DNA of 55,393 bases, from assembly GCA_016935755.1 (NCBI GenBank), contig JAFGQI010000046.1:1-55393 (forward strand). The letters are read 5' to 3'. Positions 46,440-55,392 of this stretch are shown piece by piece (position 1 is the first letter of the stretch; every line of letters begins with the position of its first letter). Source of the stretch: Anaerolineales bacterium. GTDB taxonomy: Bacteria; Chloroflexota; Anaerolineae; Anaerolineales; UBA4823. The position numbers and the translations under genes are program-made. The notes beneath the pieces are model-generated. The model was not told the origin of the DNA and ran no database searches. It saw only the letters and a list, made by a program, of their open reading frames with translations.

Positions 46440-47447
46440 ATGGCGCTTTTTTCCAAGGAACTGGGTATTGACCTGGGGACCTTGTTTATTCGTGTGGCAG
46501 AGGGTGGGCGTGTCATTCTGCAGGAACCCACCGTGGCGGCTATTGTCGTCCAAGAGCAGAAGATGGTCGCCTGGGGGCAAGAAGCCCAGGATATGCTGGG
46601 CAAAGTCCCCGAGTCATTGGAAGTCACGCGTCCGCTGACGAACGGGGTCATCGCCGATTACGAAGTCACCGAATATATGTTGGAAGCGCTGCTGCGCAAG
46701 GTGAGCGGTCCCATCCGTATGTTTCGACCACAAATCATGGTGACTGTTCCCTATGGAGTCACCAGTGTCGAAAGCCGCGCTGTTCACGAGGCTGCTCTGC
46801 AAGCCGGCAGCCGGGAGGCCTTTTTGATCCAACAGCCATTGGCAGCCGCATTAGGGGTGGATTTGCCTATTGGTACGCCTTCTGGCAATATGCTGGTGTG
46901 CCTGGGTGGAGGAACGACCCAGGCGGCGGTGATGGCGATGTATGGTATCGTGGCTGCGGATACCATGCGTGCAGGCGGGATGGCGTTAGATGATGCCATT
47001 ATTAGTTATACGCGTAAAAAATATGGGCTGATCATCGGGCAGCTCACTGCCGAGCAGGTAAAGATTCGCATTGGCGCGGCGGTTCCCCAGGATGAAGAAC
47101 AAACGATGGAGATCCAGGGACAGGATCAGGTGACCGGTTTGCCACGACCAGCTACCCTGACTACCGGCGAGATCGTCGAAGCGCTGCGGGACCCCCTCAG
47201 AGATATTGTTGAAACTGTGCGCCGCGTGCTGGAAAAAACGCCACCGGAACTCGTTTCAGATATCATCGATCGTGGAGTCGCCCTGACTGGGGGAGGTGCG
47301 CTGCTGCGCGGGATAGACAAGCTGATGACGAAGGAATTGGGGGTGCCAGCTTACCTGGTCGACAATCCCACCAACTGCACCGCGGAGGGTTCTTTGCGTG
47401 GGTTGGCGATGTATCCACTGATCAAACGTAATCTCTTATCGGTTTAA
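46440..47447 (+). CDS. mreB: Degenerate MreB-like protein
   Basis: Actin-fold cell-shape protein, 335 residues, near the normal length of MreB. GIDLGT at the N-terminus, TRPLTNGVIADYEVTE and the C-terminal GVALTGGGALLRGID match MreB. Two positions are unusual: the second phosphate motif reads LVCLGGGTTQAAV, with Cys154 where Asp is normal and Gln161 where the catalytic Glu is normal. ATP hydrolysis may be lost or slowed. It is the last gene of the F1 operon. No mreC or mreD follows. SD unclear. Confidence 0.82.
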   Translation: MALFSKELGIDLGTLFIRVAEGGRVILQEPTVAAIVVQEQKMVAWGQEAQDMLGKVPESLEVTRPLTNGVIADYEVTEYMLEALLRKVSGPIRMFRPQIMVTVPYGVTSVESRAVHEAALQAGSREAFLIQQPLAAALGVDLPIGTPSGNMLVCLGGGTTQAAVMAMYGIVAADTMRAGGMALDDAIISYTRKKYGLIIGQLTAEQVKIRIGAAVPQDEEQTMEIQGQDQVTGLPRPATLTTGEIVEALRDPLRDIVETVRRVLEKTPPELVSDIIDRGVALTGGGALLRGIDKLMTKELGVPAYLVDNPTNCTAEGSLRGLAMYPLIKRNLLSV

Positions 47448-47470
47448 TCAGCTGGAATTCGGTCTTCCTG

Positions 47471-48091
47471 TTAATCCAGGTAGTAAGTCATGCGCTGCAG
47501 ATGCAGCGATGGATCGATATATTGGATAAATATCCCCCGAGGGACATTCAGACTGATCGGGGCATAATTCAGAATGGCCTTTACCCCTGCCTTGATGAGT
47601 TGCTCAGTAACCGATTGGGCGTTGGCTGCAGGGACTGTGATCATGGCAATGCAGATGCCAGCCTTTTGGATCTCCTCCACCAGGTTGTTGGTATCCTGGA
47701 TGATAAAAGTTCCGATCTGGGTGCCAATTTTAGCCGGGTCGCTGTCGAATATCATGGTAACCCGGAAGCCCCGGTCGGTAAATCCCTTGTAGCGAACTAT
47801 GGCGCTGCCAATATCGCCTGCGCCTACTACTGCTACCTCCCATTCCTGGTCCACGTGTAAAATTTGGCGCAGCTGCTGGATCAGGTTTTCGATATGATAG
47901 CCAGTGCCTTGTTTGCCAAATTCACCGAATTGGGATAAATCTTTGCGAATCTGAGCCGCCGAGATGCCCAACCGCTCGCCTAATTCTTGGGAAGATGTCA
48001 CCTGGCGACCCTCGCGATACATGCGCTGCAAAGAGCGAAGATACTGTGGCAGGCGTCCTACAACGATATCGGGTATTTGTTTTCTGTCCAT
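47471..48091 (-). CDS. rex: Redox-sensing transcriptional repressor Rex
   Basis: NADH/NAD-responsive repressor, 206 residues. Winged-helix N-terminus (about 1-80, LGERLGISAAQIRKDLSQFGEFGKQGTGY, the Rex recognition helix) and Rossmann domain (VAVVGAGDIGSAIV) with C-terminal swapped helix (FIQYIDPSLHLQRMTYYLD). It releases DNA when NADH is high and usually controls fermentation and respiration genes. A Rex-like operator lies in front of it (48143-48160), so self-control is likely; ATP synthase genes lie just downstream on the other strand. Confidence 0.93.
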   Translation of the reverse strand: MDRKQIPDIVVGRLPQYLRSLQRMYREGRQVTSSQELGERLGISAAQIRKDLSQFGEFGKQGTGYHIENLIQQLRQILHVDQEWEVAVVGAGDIGSAIVRYKGFTDRGFRVTMIFDSDPAKIGTQIGTFIIQDTNNLVEEIQKAGICIAMITVPAANAQSVTEQLIKAGVKAILNYAPISLNVPRGIFIQYIDPSLHLQRMTYYLD

Positions 48092-48142
48092 GTCTGAATG
48101 AGCCCTCCGCTGTGAGGTTAAAATTTACCACATAACTGCTAT

Positions 48143-48160
48143 TTGTGCAAATAGGCACTA
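48143..48160. promoter_or_regulatory. Probable Rex operator
   Basis: TTGTG-N8-CACTA matches the Rex consensus TTGTG-N8-CACAA with one mismatch. It lies 52 bases before rex; a further CACAA half-site is at 48167-48171. Confidence 0.6.
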
Positions 48161-48203
48161 TAGCCCCACAAATTCTGTACAAGCAGATTGCATAAGATGA
48201 GAA

Positions 48204-48212
48204 TGGTATAAT
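48204..48212 (+). promoter_or_regulatory. Extended -10 promoter of obg, leaderless
   Basis: TGG-TATAAT (48207-48212) places the transcription start at about 48219, which is the A of the obg ATG. No SD exists. Confidence 0.6.
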
Positions 48213-48218
48213 CTTGGC

Positions 48219-49508
48219 ATGTTTATCGATCAGGCGATTATTTACATTGTCTCTGGAAAAGGCGGTGATGGAGTCATCCATTTCCGGCGAGAAAAATATG
48301 TGCCTCGAGGGGGGCCGGATGGCGGCGATGGGGGCAGGGGTGGGGATGTTGTCCTGCAGGTTGCATCGAACTTGAACACGCTGGCGGCTTTTCGTCACCA
48401 ATCCCGTTTTCGCGCCGAGGATGGTAAAAACGGCGCCAAGCAGAATATGACCGGTCGATCTGCGCAGGAACTCATTGTGCCGGTAGCCCCTGGCACGTTG
48501 GTCTATGATCATGATACGGGTGAACTGCTTGGCGACCTGGTGGAAGCGGGGCAAAGGCTGGTTGTGGCGGAGGGCGGGCGCGGTGGTCGTGGGAACAGCC
48601 GTTTTGCCAGTTCTGTACGCCAGACTCCCCGCATCGCTGAACGCGGTGAGCCTGGGCAAGAACGCACTCTGCGCCTGGAATTAAAGTTGATCGCCGATAT
48701 TGGTATCGTGGGCGTGCCCAACGCAGGCAAATCGACTTTGCTGGCTGCGGTGACGAATGCTAAACCCAAAATTGCCCCTTACCCATTCACTACATTGGAG
48801 CCGAATTTGGGCGTCGCTGAACTGGACGATGAGACTACCCTGGTGCTGGCTGATATTCCTGGCTTGATCGAGGGCGCTCATTTGGGGGTTGGTCTGGGAC
48901 ATGATTTTTTACGCCATATCCAGCGCACGCGAGTGCTCATTCATCTCCTGGATGGTATGGCGGAGAATCCGATCCTGGATTTTGCCCAGATTAACAGTGA
49001 ACTGGCCTTATTTGATCCTGAGCTGGCGCAGAAACCACAAATTGTTGCCTTGACTAAAATGGACTTGCCCGATGTCCGGGCGCGCTGGCCCAAACTGCAG
49101 GCTGAGTTTAATCGCCAGGCGCGCAAAGCCCAAAAGAGCTTGAATCTTGACGCTGAATTATTCTCTATCTCGGCTGTCAGCGGCGAAAATGTACTACCAT
49201 TGCTCTACCGCGCAGCTCAGCTGCTGAAGGCTGCCCCGGTTCTAACCAGGGTGGAAGAAACTCCAGTATATCGAGCGAAGAGCGATCCGCGCCAGTTCAG
49301 CATCGAGCGGACAGATGATGGCTGGCGGATAACCGGGCAGTCGATCGAACGCGCGGCTGAGATGACTTATTGGAACACCTATGATTCGGTTCGCCGCTTT
49401 CAGCATATCCTCGAAGCATTGGGGATTGATGCAGCCCTGCGTTCTGCGGGGGTGCAGAATGGTGATACAGTAGCCATCGGCGAATATGAGCTTGAGTGGC
49501 AGGATTAG
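48219..49508 (+). CDS. obg: GTPase Obg
   Basis: Essential ribosome-assembly/stress GTPase, 429 residues. N-terminal glycine-rich Obg fold (KGGDGVIHFRREKYVPRGGPDGGDGG), G domain with GVPNAGKSTLL, ADIPGLIEGAH and TKMD, then the C-terminal OCT domain (FSIERTDDGWRITGQSIERAAEM). The start follows an extended -10 directly. It is 14 bases before nadD, with which it is cotranscribed. Confidence 0.95.
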   Translation: MFIDQAIIYIVSGKGGDGVIHFRREKYVPRGGPDGGDGGRGGDVVLQVASNLNTLAAFRHQSRFRAEDGKNGAKQNMTGRSAQELIVPVAPGTLVYDHDTGELLGDLVEAGQRLVVAEGGRGGRGNSRFASSVRQTPRIAERGEPGQERTLRLELKLIADIGIVGVPNAGKSTLLAAVTNAKPKIAPYPFTTLEPNLGVAELDDETTLVLADIPGLIEGAHLGVGLGHDFLRHIQRTRVLIHLLDGMAENPILDFAQINSELALFDPELAQKPQIVALTKMDLPDVRARWPKLQAEFNRQARKAQKSLNLDAELFSISAVSGENVLPLLYRAAQLLKAAPVLTRVEETPVYRAKSDPRQFSIERTDDGWRITGQSIERAAEMTYWNTYDSVRRFQHILEALGIDAALRSAGVQNGDTVAIGEYELEWQD

Positions 49509-49522
49509 ACACCGGATAGGGT

Positions 49523-50122
49523 ATGCGTTACGGCATCTTTGGCGGGACGTTTGACCCGCCGCATATCGGACATCTGATCCTGGCAGCCGAGGCCTGCAGC
49601 CAGATGTCTCTGGATCGTATCCTATGGGTGCTGACTCCATATCCTCCACACAAAGCCAGACAGAAAATTACTCCCCTGGAACATCGCCTGGAAATGCTTC
49701 AGGCAGCTATTGGCAATGATCCGCTATTTGAGGTATGCCGGGTGGATATCGATCGCCCGGCTCCGCATTATGCGGTCGACACGGTCAATATCCTGCACCA
49801 ACTTTTCCCCAAGGCGGTCTTAATCTACCTGATGGGGGGCGACTCGCTGGCGGATCTGCCAACCTGGCACACCCCAGAATCTTTTTTAGCCGCCGTTGAT
49901 GGCCTGGGAGTGATGCTTCGACCAGGGAGACAGGTGGATTTAGAAGCCCTGGAAAAAATCTTGCCCGGAGTAGCTGAGAAGGCGCAGATTTTGCATGCGC
50001 CTCTGATAGAAATATCCTCCTCTCAGCTTCGCCAGCGAATAAATCAGGGATTGCCCTACCGTTATTTTTTCTCCGAAATGGTGTATGACCTGATTCGGGA
50101 AAAAGGTTTATATCTGGATTGA
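49523..50122 (+). CDS. nadD: Nicotinate-nucleotide adenylyltransferase
   Basis: Makes deamido-NAD from nicotinate mononucleotide and ATP; 199 residues. The nucleotidyltransferase motif GGTFDPPHIGHLILA is at the N-terminus, YLMGGDSLADLPTWH in the middle and EISSSQLRQRI near the C-terminus. It commonly follows obg. NAD synthesis beside rex is a fitting neighbourhood, though not evidence of joint control. Confidence 0.95.
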   Translation: MRYGIFGGTFDPPHIGHLILAAEACSQMSLDRILWVLTPYPPHKARQKITPLEHRLEMLQAAIGNDPLFEVCRVDIDRPAPHYAVDTVNILHQLFPKAVLIYLMGGDSLADLPTWHTPESFLAAVDGLGVMLRPGRQVDLEALEKILPGVAEKAQILHAPLIEISSSQLRQRINQGLPYRYFFSEMVYDLIREKGLYLD

Positions 50123-50182
50123 GATAGACCAGGGCTTTCGATCAGTTGATTTGAAGATACATTGTTGTTCATTGGTAAAAAT

Positions 50183-50213
50183 ATCAGGCGGAGATCACTC
50201 ATCTCCGCCTGAT
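50183..50213 (-). terminator. Terminator of glnA
   Basis: ATCAGGCGGAGAT (50183-50195) and ATCTCCGCCTGAT (50201-50213) form a perfect 13-bp stem; on the minus strand it is followed by ATTTTTACC. It may also stop nadD transcripts. Confidence 0.85.
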
Positions 50214-50244
50214 GTCAGGCAATTATCGAAATGCTCCCCAGTGT

Positions 50245-51666
50245 TTAAACATCGAAATACAGGCTCATTTCATAGGGATGGGGGCGGTTGCGAACCTGGT
50301 AGTATTCCGCTTCCATTTTGTAGTTAATCCACTGCTGGATAATTTCTGGGCTGAAAATATCCCCTGCCAGCAGGAACTCATGGTCGTTTTCCAAAGCCTC
50401 CATGGCTTCTCGCATCGAAGCGGGCAGCTTATGGATGGAAGAGCGTTGAGCATCCGTCCAGGCGAAGATGTTGGCGTCGATTGGCCCGAAGCCATGCACA
50501 GTGGGATCAATTTTGTTGCGGATTCCATCCAGCCCAGCCAATAGCTGACCCGCTAAGGCCAGGTAAACGTTGCAGGTAGCATCTGGCGGGCGGAACTCGA
50601 GCCGGGCAGTATCTGGCTGGTTGGCATACTTGGGTATCCGCACGGCTGCACTGCGGTTGCCCAGGGAGAAGAAGGCGTTCACAGGCGCTTCAAAACCTGG
50701 CACCAGGCGGCGATAGGAGTTGGTGCTGGGGTTGGTCAGCGCCAGCAGAGCCGCGCCGTGCTTCAATAATCCGCCGATATAGTACAGCGCTTCCTGGCTC
50801 ATGCAGCCATAGCCTTGCGCATCGTAAAATATGTTTTGAGCGCCTTTGAAGAGGTGCTGGTGAAAATGCATCCCGCTGCCCGCCTCGCCATACAGCGGCT
50901 TGGGCATGAAGGTCACTGTCTTACCATGTAAGTGGGCGGTCATCTTGGAAACATATTTAACCAGCATGGTCGCGTCGCCGGCTGCAACCAACCCCATCAT
51001 CGGGGTTTCAATCTCAGATTGACCCGGCCCTCCGACTTCGTGATGATGGTATTTCACCGGCACCCCTATTGCCTCCAGGGTCAGGGTCATCTCGCTGCGC
51101 AGGTTATAGAGCTGATCTTTCGGCGGGATCGCGTGGTAGCCGCCGTGCAGGGGAATATAGTGCCCATGTCCCCCAACAGCGCTGTTCCAATCGGCTTCGT
51201 CTGACTCCAGGCGATAAGCGGAGCGGTTGACCGCATTTTCGAAGGCGACTTCATCGAAGATATAAAACTCAAATTCTGGGCCCCATAAGCTGCGATCGGC
51301 AATACCGGTTTGTTTTAGATAAGCCTCTGCTCGAATGGCGATGTTGCGGGGATCGTTGGTGAAAATTTGGTGGGTATCGGCTTCCAGGGTGGAACAGATG
51401 AAGCTCAGGGTGGGCGCCTCCCAGAACGGATCAATGACGCCAGTGTCCAGGTCGGGCACCAGAACCATATCACCAGCCTTGACGCTCTTCAAACCAACTG
51501 CCGAACCATCAAAGCCGATGCCCTGTTCCATGATCGCGGGCGTGAACTGGCTGGCAGGCACTGTCAGATGGTGCCAGCGCCCCCACAGATCGCAAAACTT
51601 CAAATCAATCAATTGGATATTATTCTGGTCGACATACAGTTGAGCCTGATCAAATACTTCGAACAT
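50245..51666 (-). CDS. glnA: Glutamine synthetase type I
   Basis: Joins ammonia to glutamate; 473 residues, the usual length for the GSI-beta-like group. Active-site stretches: WGPEFEFYIFDE, GSGMHFHQHLF, PGFEAPVNAFFSLGNRSAAVRIP and LEFRPPDATCNVYLALA. At the position of the adenylylated tyrosine (NLYDLP in enterobacteria) it has NIFAWT, that is Phe, so control by adenylylation is not expected. No PII or glnB gene is next to it. Own terminator at 50183-50213. Confidence 0.95.
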   Translation of the reverse strand: MFEVFDQAQLYVDQNNIQLIDLKFCDLWGRWHHLTVPASQFTPAIMEQGIGFDGSAVGLKSVKAGDMVLVPDLDTGVIDPFWEAPTLSFICSTLEADTHQIFTNDPRNIAIRAEAYLKQTGIADRSLWGPEFEFYIFDEVAFENAVNRSAYRLESDEADWNSAVGGHGHYIPLHGGYHAIPPKDQLYNLRSEMTLTLEAIGVPVKYHHHEVGGPGQSEIETPMMGLVAAGDATMLVKYVSKMTAHLHGKTVTFMPKPLYGEAGSGMHFHQHLFKGAQNIFYDAQGYGCMSQEALYYIGGLLKHGAALLALTNPSTNSYRRLVPGFEAPVNAFFSLGNRSAAVRIPKYANQPDTARLEFRPPDATCNVYLALAGQLLAGLDGIRNKIDPTVHGFGPIDANIFAWTDAQRSSIHKLPASMREAMEALENDHEFLLAGDIFSPEIIQQWINYKMEAEYYQVRNRPHPYEMSLYFDV

Positions 51667-51728
51667 TTAGATTCTCCTGAAGTTGGAATGCCTGATATAG
51701 AAAGTGGATTTTGCGGTGGTAGATAATG

Positions 51729-52694
51729 TTAAGTTTCAAGGATGAAACTGATTGCCCGGATCAAAGCGGCAGCATATAGAGGCTCAAAATCATGCCGCGC
51801 GCCAGGGATGATTTCTATATTGCAGTGAACGCCGGCTGTATTCAACCGCTCAACCAGGGCGTGGATATTTTCTTGCGGAATGGTTGAGTCCTTTTCGCCG
51901 ATAATGAAATATCCTCGCAGGGCTGGTTTGAGATTCTCATTCAGCAGGGGCTCCCATTCTTCTATATCATCCATGTATGGGCCGCCGGGGCCGATGGCAA
52001 TAAATCCGCAGGCAGGTAAGGATTGGTTCAGCGCCAGCCAGAGCGCTATTTCCCCTCCCATGGAATGCCCGGCGATGATGACCCGCTGAGGGTCAAGCGC
52101 ATACTTGTTCAGCAGAGACGCGTGATGTTTACGCACCTCGGATTCGGCGATCTGGCGATCATCCCACACATAAGCTCCTGAATAGAGGCCCTGGGATGAC
52201 TGCGGGACAGCGACTAACCAGCCGATGGTCGCAGCTGGCTGCCAGAAGAGCAGCGATTTACGTGGGTTGCTGGTATTGGCATGCAGGCCGATGAGCAGCG
52301 GGCAAGGCGAGGTACCCTGCTGGCATTTCCCTTCGGGGCGCACATTCAGAATTGGGTAGGTGTGTTCCTGTTCTTGTTGCAGGTTTTGCTGGTTGATGGC
52401 GATCAGATTTTCGAAAGCCTGCATGCCTTGCAGATCCTTGAGGGAAGGGCTTTTGCGCAGCAAGATCTCGTTGTACCACAGTCCAGCCTTCAGCGATTCC
52501 CCCAGGAGTGAGATGGACTGCTCCCGGTCTCCGAGAGCAGCCGACATGGCGAATCGCCAATAGTAGATCAGGGGTTGCTGCTCGGGAAAGTTGTCGAACT
52601 GCTCCGTCGCTATGGCAAGGATGGCGGGGTACTCTTGATGATGGTATTTTTCTTCGACCTCGCGATAGAGATCTTCAAAACAGGTATATTCCAT
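51729..52694 (-). CDS. Alpha/beta hydrolase with helical N-terminal domain
   Basis: A 321-residue protein. The N-terminal third (about 1-90) is helical and TPR-like. The hydrolase domain (about 115-320) shows nucleophile motif GHSMGGE, acid GEKDSTIP and histidine ARHDFEP, the complete serine-esterase triad, arranged like dienelactone hydrolases or phospholipase/carboxylesterases. No signal peptide, so cytoplasmic. Substrate unknown. 62 bases separate it from the start of glnA on the same strand. Confidence 0.82.
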   Translation of the reverse strand: MEYTCFEDLYREVEEKYHHQEYPAILAIATEQFDNFPEQQPLIYYWRFAMSAALGDREQSISLLGESLKAGLWYNEILLRKSPSLKDLQGMQAFENLIAINQQNLQQEQEHTYPILNVRPEGKCQQGTSPCPLLIGLHANTSNPRKSLLFWQPAATIGWLVAVPQSSQGLYSGAYVWDDRQIAESEVRKHHASLLNKYALDPQRVIIAGHSMGGEIALWLALNQSLPACGFIAIGPGGPYMDDIEEWEPLLNENLKPALRGYFIIGEKDSTIPQENIHALVERLNTAGVHCNIEIIPGARHDFEPLYAAALIRAISFILET

Positions 52695-52765
52695 TGCGCT
52701 CCTGGGATTGGTTCATCATCTCACGAGGCGATTATATCCGTTGTTGCATGAATGGTATAGATGCT

Positions 52766-55084
52766 CTAATGGGTCTGGCTGATGAATATTCGGATCTGAA
52801 AGCTCGTTTGGGTAGGATTGATTCTGATCAGATTGAATGGGAAGGGCAGGAAGTGACCTGCAGGATAATCCATATTGGGGTTTTCTGGTTGGACCAACAT
52901 AGCCAATGTGTCACTGAAAGCGTCCAATGAGGATAGGGGCGCCTCCAGGCATAGATCAATGCCTGGCTCAATCTGCCAACACAAACCCGAGTCGTGTTGT
53001 TCAGGCGGCGGGTATAAATCCACCCACCCGGGGGAGAATCTCTTCCAGGGGTCGAAAGCCAAAGGGATGCGCAGTTGGTGGAAGCCTACATCAGCAGAAA
53101 AGGTGTAATTAACGAGTAATTCATTCTCAGACAGAGTAAATTCTTTCCGCACAGCCGCGTCAGACGAAACAAACGCCAGGCTTTTTTGACCGAGTGTAGG
53201 CTGGTATTGCCCGCCCGGTTCAAAAAAGGCTGCGGGGATTGCTCCGGGGTCGGCGGACAGCCCGGCAGAGAGCTCCCAGGTGTTTGGTGGGCTTAGGCCT
53301 ACGATATATTGAGCCGGGGGAGCGATGATCAGATGAGTGGTGGGCTGACCAGACCGGTTATCCAGCCGGATGACCGCATGGGTGAGCATACCGCTGGCGC
53401 TTTCGAATGCCAGGAACATGTGATTGTTTGCCAGGAAGCACCAGGAGAGGTCCGCCCTGGACTGGATGGTTTTGCAGCCAAGCTGCTGGCTGGGTGCTTC
53501 TGCCCACCGCGAGGCATACAGCAAAGGCCAGGCCAACGGCAGGTAATTGGTGCGAAGGGCAGGCAGTTCCAATGAGCTGGGCGATATCGGGTTGAACAAA
53601 GCCAGGTAAGCCCGCCAGGCCTGCTCGGACAGCTGGTTGGTTGGCGCGTCTTGCAGAGCCTGGAGGTAACTCTCGACTTCGGTGGGATTAAAAACGGCTG
53701 TGTAGGGAGACTTTGGGTAAGAGGATATCGCAGGCGAGTCTTCATTGCACTGAAAGGATTTATCAAAGATTAAATCCTGGCTGTTCAGGGGTTGTATCCA
53801 GGGATGGTTTGCCAGGTAGCGGAAGGCCGCGCGAGCCATTTCCGGGTTGCCCCAGGCGCTGGTCGGCAGATCGCCCCCCAGGATAATGATCGAGGATGCA
53901 TGATCCAATGCAGCCTCAACCAGAGCGCGGCGAACATCAACAGTTGGTCCCTCCAGCGATATCTGCTGCTGTTGTGGCTCAGCGCTGTAATACGGAAGCG
54001 CAAGAGCGCATTTCTCTTGCCAGGCAACTGGCCGGATTAGCGCGCCCAGGGGAGGGGCCTCCTGAGCGGATACCCTGGCAAAGGTAAGCGAATATTGGGA
54101 GTGATTGGGCAGTCCATCCAGGGCAGCAAAGATCATTCGGCTGGAGGCGACACCGAAATCATGGGAGATGAACTGGTTCGTGGATAGTTCTTTGTTTGCC
54201 ACCCAATCTTTCAGAGAGCCGGCAGCTGCAGACGCATCGGACAGATAATCCGGTAGCAAAAGCAGACCGCTGGATGCCATTTCCTTTACCATCTCCAAAC
54301 CGCCTACATAATCCAGGGCTGAGAGCGCCGCAGGGGTTTTAAGATCTAGCAGAGCGATGGGGGTGTGAGTAGCCAGGGCGGTGCGCAGCAGATTGTATAA
54401 ACCGTGCCTGCCGCCGGTCGGGCCGGTATGTGCGCCATCCCAACGGCGCAGAGCAAGCGCCGGGGTATAGGCAGGGTAACTGTTCCAAAAAGCCAGCAGA
54501 ACTTTAGCTCTTGATGGGGGCTGCTGGTTGCTGCGGAATGCGCTGCTGGTATCAACGGGGACCAGGTCGCCTGGCAAGGTGATAAAAATCTGAAATTGGA
54601 ACACAAAACCCGGCCAATCGCCTTCAATTACACCAGGTAATGCCCGGCGATTCAGGCTGATCGTGACGATATCCATCACGGGATCACGCACGAAAACCAG
54701 GCTTAGGTCTTTGAGCAGTTGATTCTGCGCATCCACACCCCGGATAGCTCCATTTGCCGGGATGTATAGCAGGCTATCCCAAAGAATCTCAGCTGAAGCT
54801 TGGAGAGGTAATTGCCTCGTTCCGCCTATGGTTGTGTCCAGGATCAGGTATAGGTCATAATCAGGCTGCCAGTTCTGATCCAGCCAGTCCAACCGGATCT
54901 GCAGTTCATCGCCCTGCGAGCGGGTGTATAAAGCAACCAGATCATTGGAGGGGGAAAGGGCATCTGCTGGATCCATCCCGCGCAGATCTGTGTAAAGCCA
55001 GGGTTGGTAAGGGGAGAACGAGCGCGGGAGGCAAGCTGAAAGCAGCAAACAGATCAGGAGGAATAAAACCAGGAGCCTGGTCAT
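52766..55084 (-). CDS. Large putative lipoprotein
   Basis: Not recognised. A 772-residue exported protein: basic start MTRLLVLFLLICLLLSAC with a lipobox (LSAC) placing the lipidated cysteine at Cys18. The mature part has alternating beta-rich and helical stretches with many Trp and Tyr; VRDPVMDIVTISL and LTHAVIRLDNRSGQPTTHLII look like beta-sandwich strands, as in DOMON-type or carbohydrate-binding modules, but no catalytic motif is clear. The ATG at 55084 is preferred over 55120 because the signal peptide then starts properly. Surface location is inferred. Downstream gene of a tRNA with its own terminator. Confidence 0.75.
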   Translation of the reverse strand: MTRLLVLFLLICLLLSACLPRSFSPYQPWLYTDLRGMDPADALSPSNDLVALYTRSQGDELQIRLDWLDQNWQPDYDLYLILDTTIGGTRQLPLQASAEILWDSLLYIPANGAIRGVDAQNQLLKDLSLVFVRDPVMDIVTISLNRRALPGVIEGDWPGFVFQFQIFITLPGDLVPVDTSSAFRSNQQPPSRAKVLLAFWNSYPAYTPALALRRWDGAHTGPTGGRHGLYNLLRTALATHTPIALLDLKTPAALSALDYVGGLEMVKEMASSGLLLLPDYLSDASAAAGSLKDWVANKELSTNQFISHDFGVASSRMIFAALDGLPNHSQYSLTFARVSAQEAPPLGALIRPVAWQEKCALALPYYSAEPQQQQISLEGPTVDVRRALVEAALDHASSIIILGGDLPTSAWGNPEMARAAFRYLANHPWIQPLNSQDLIFDKSFQCNEDSPAISSYPKSPYTAVFNPTEVESYLQALQDAPTNQLSEQAWRAYLALFNPISPSSLELPALRTNYLPLAWPLLYASRWAEAPSQQLGCKTIQSRADLSWCFLANNHMFLAFESASGMLTHAVIRLDNRSGQPTTHLIIAPPAQYIVGLSPPNTWELSAGLSADPGAIPAAFFEPGGQYQPTLGQKSLAFVSSDAAVRKEFTLSENELLVNYTFSADVGFHQLRIPLAFDPWKRFSPGWVDLYPPPEQHDSGLCWQIEPGIDLCLEAPLSSLDAFSDTLAMLVQPENPNMDYPAGHFLPFPFNLIRINPTQTSFQIRIFISQTH

Positions 55085-55120
55085 GATCGGAGCAGATACT
55101 GCAGCGATGGCTTGAAACAA

Positions 55121-55148
55121 AAACCCCTGACATGGAAATCAGGGGTTT
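55121..55148 (-). terminator. Terminator of tRNA-Arg
   Basis: AAACCCCTGA (55121-55130) and TCAGGGGTTT (55139-55148) pair perfectly; on the minus strand the stem runs into TTTTTGTTT. Confidence 0.85.
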
Positions 55149-55155
55149 GGGGAAG

Positions 55156-55227
55156 CACCCCCACCGCGACTCGAACGCGGGTTTTTGCCTCCGGAGGGCA
55201 ACGCTCTATCCACTGAGCTATGGGGGC
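55156..55227 (-). tRNA. tRNA-Arg (anticodon CCG)
   Basis: 72 bases, acceptor GCCCCCA/TGGGGGT (one G-U pair), D arm GCTC...GAGC, anticodon arm TTGCC-CTCCGGA-GGCAA with anticodon CCG, T arm CCGCG-TTCGAGT-CGCGG, discriminator G, CCA not encoded. Terminator at 55121-55148. Confidence 0.93.
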
Positions 55228-55345
55228 GAGATTATAAAACACTGTCCAGCCAGGTTCTCCAGCGCTTCGATTTTACCACGAGAGGATGAAGTTGCCAACA
55301 GAGAGATACTGAACTTCGGACAAGAGATCGGACAAAAAAGGAGGA

Positions 55346-55392
55346 AACCTCGTACACTTAGGTTTGACCAACCAAAAAGTGAAGACGAGGTT
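55346..55392. repeat. Imperfect inverted repeat at the window end
   Basis: AACCTCGT-A-CACTT (55346-55359) pairs with AAGTG-AAG-ACGAGGTT (55377-55392). It is preceded by AAAAAAGGAGGA. It may be a hairpin, a terminator-like structure or the end of an element that continues outside the window; too little is present to decide. Confidence 0.4.
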
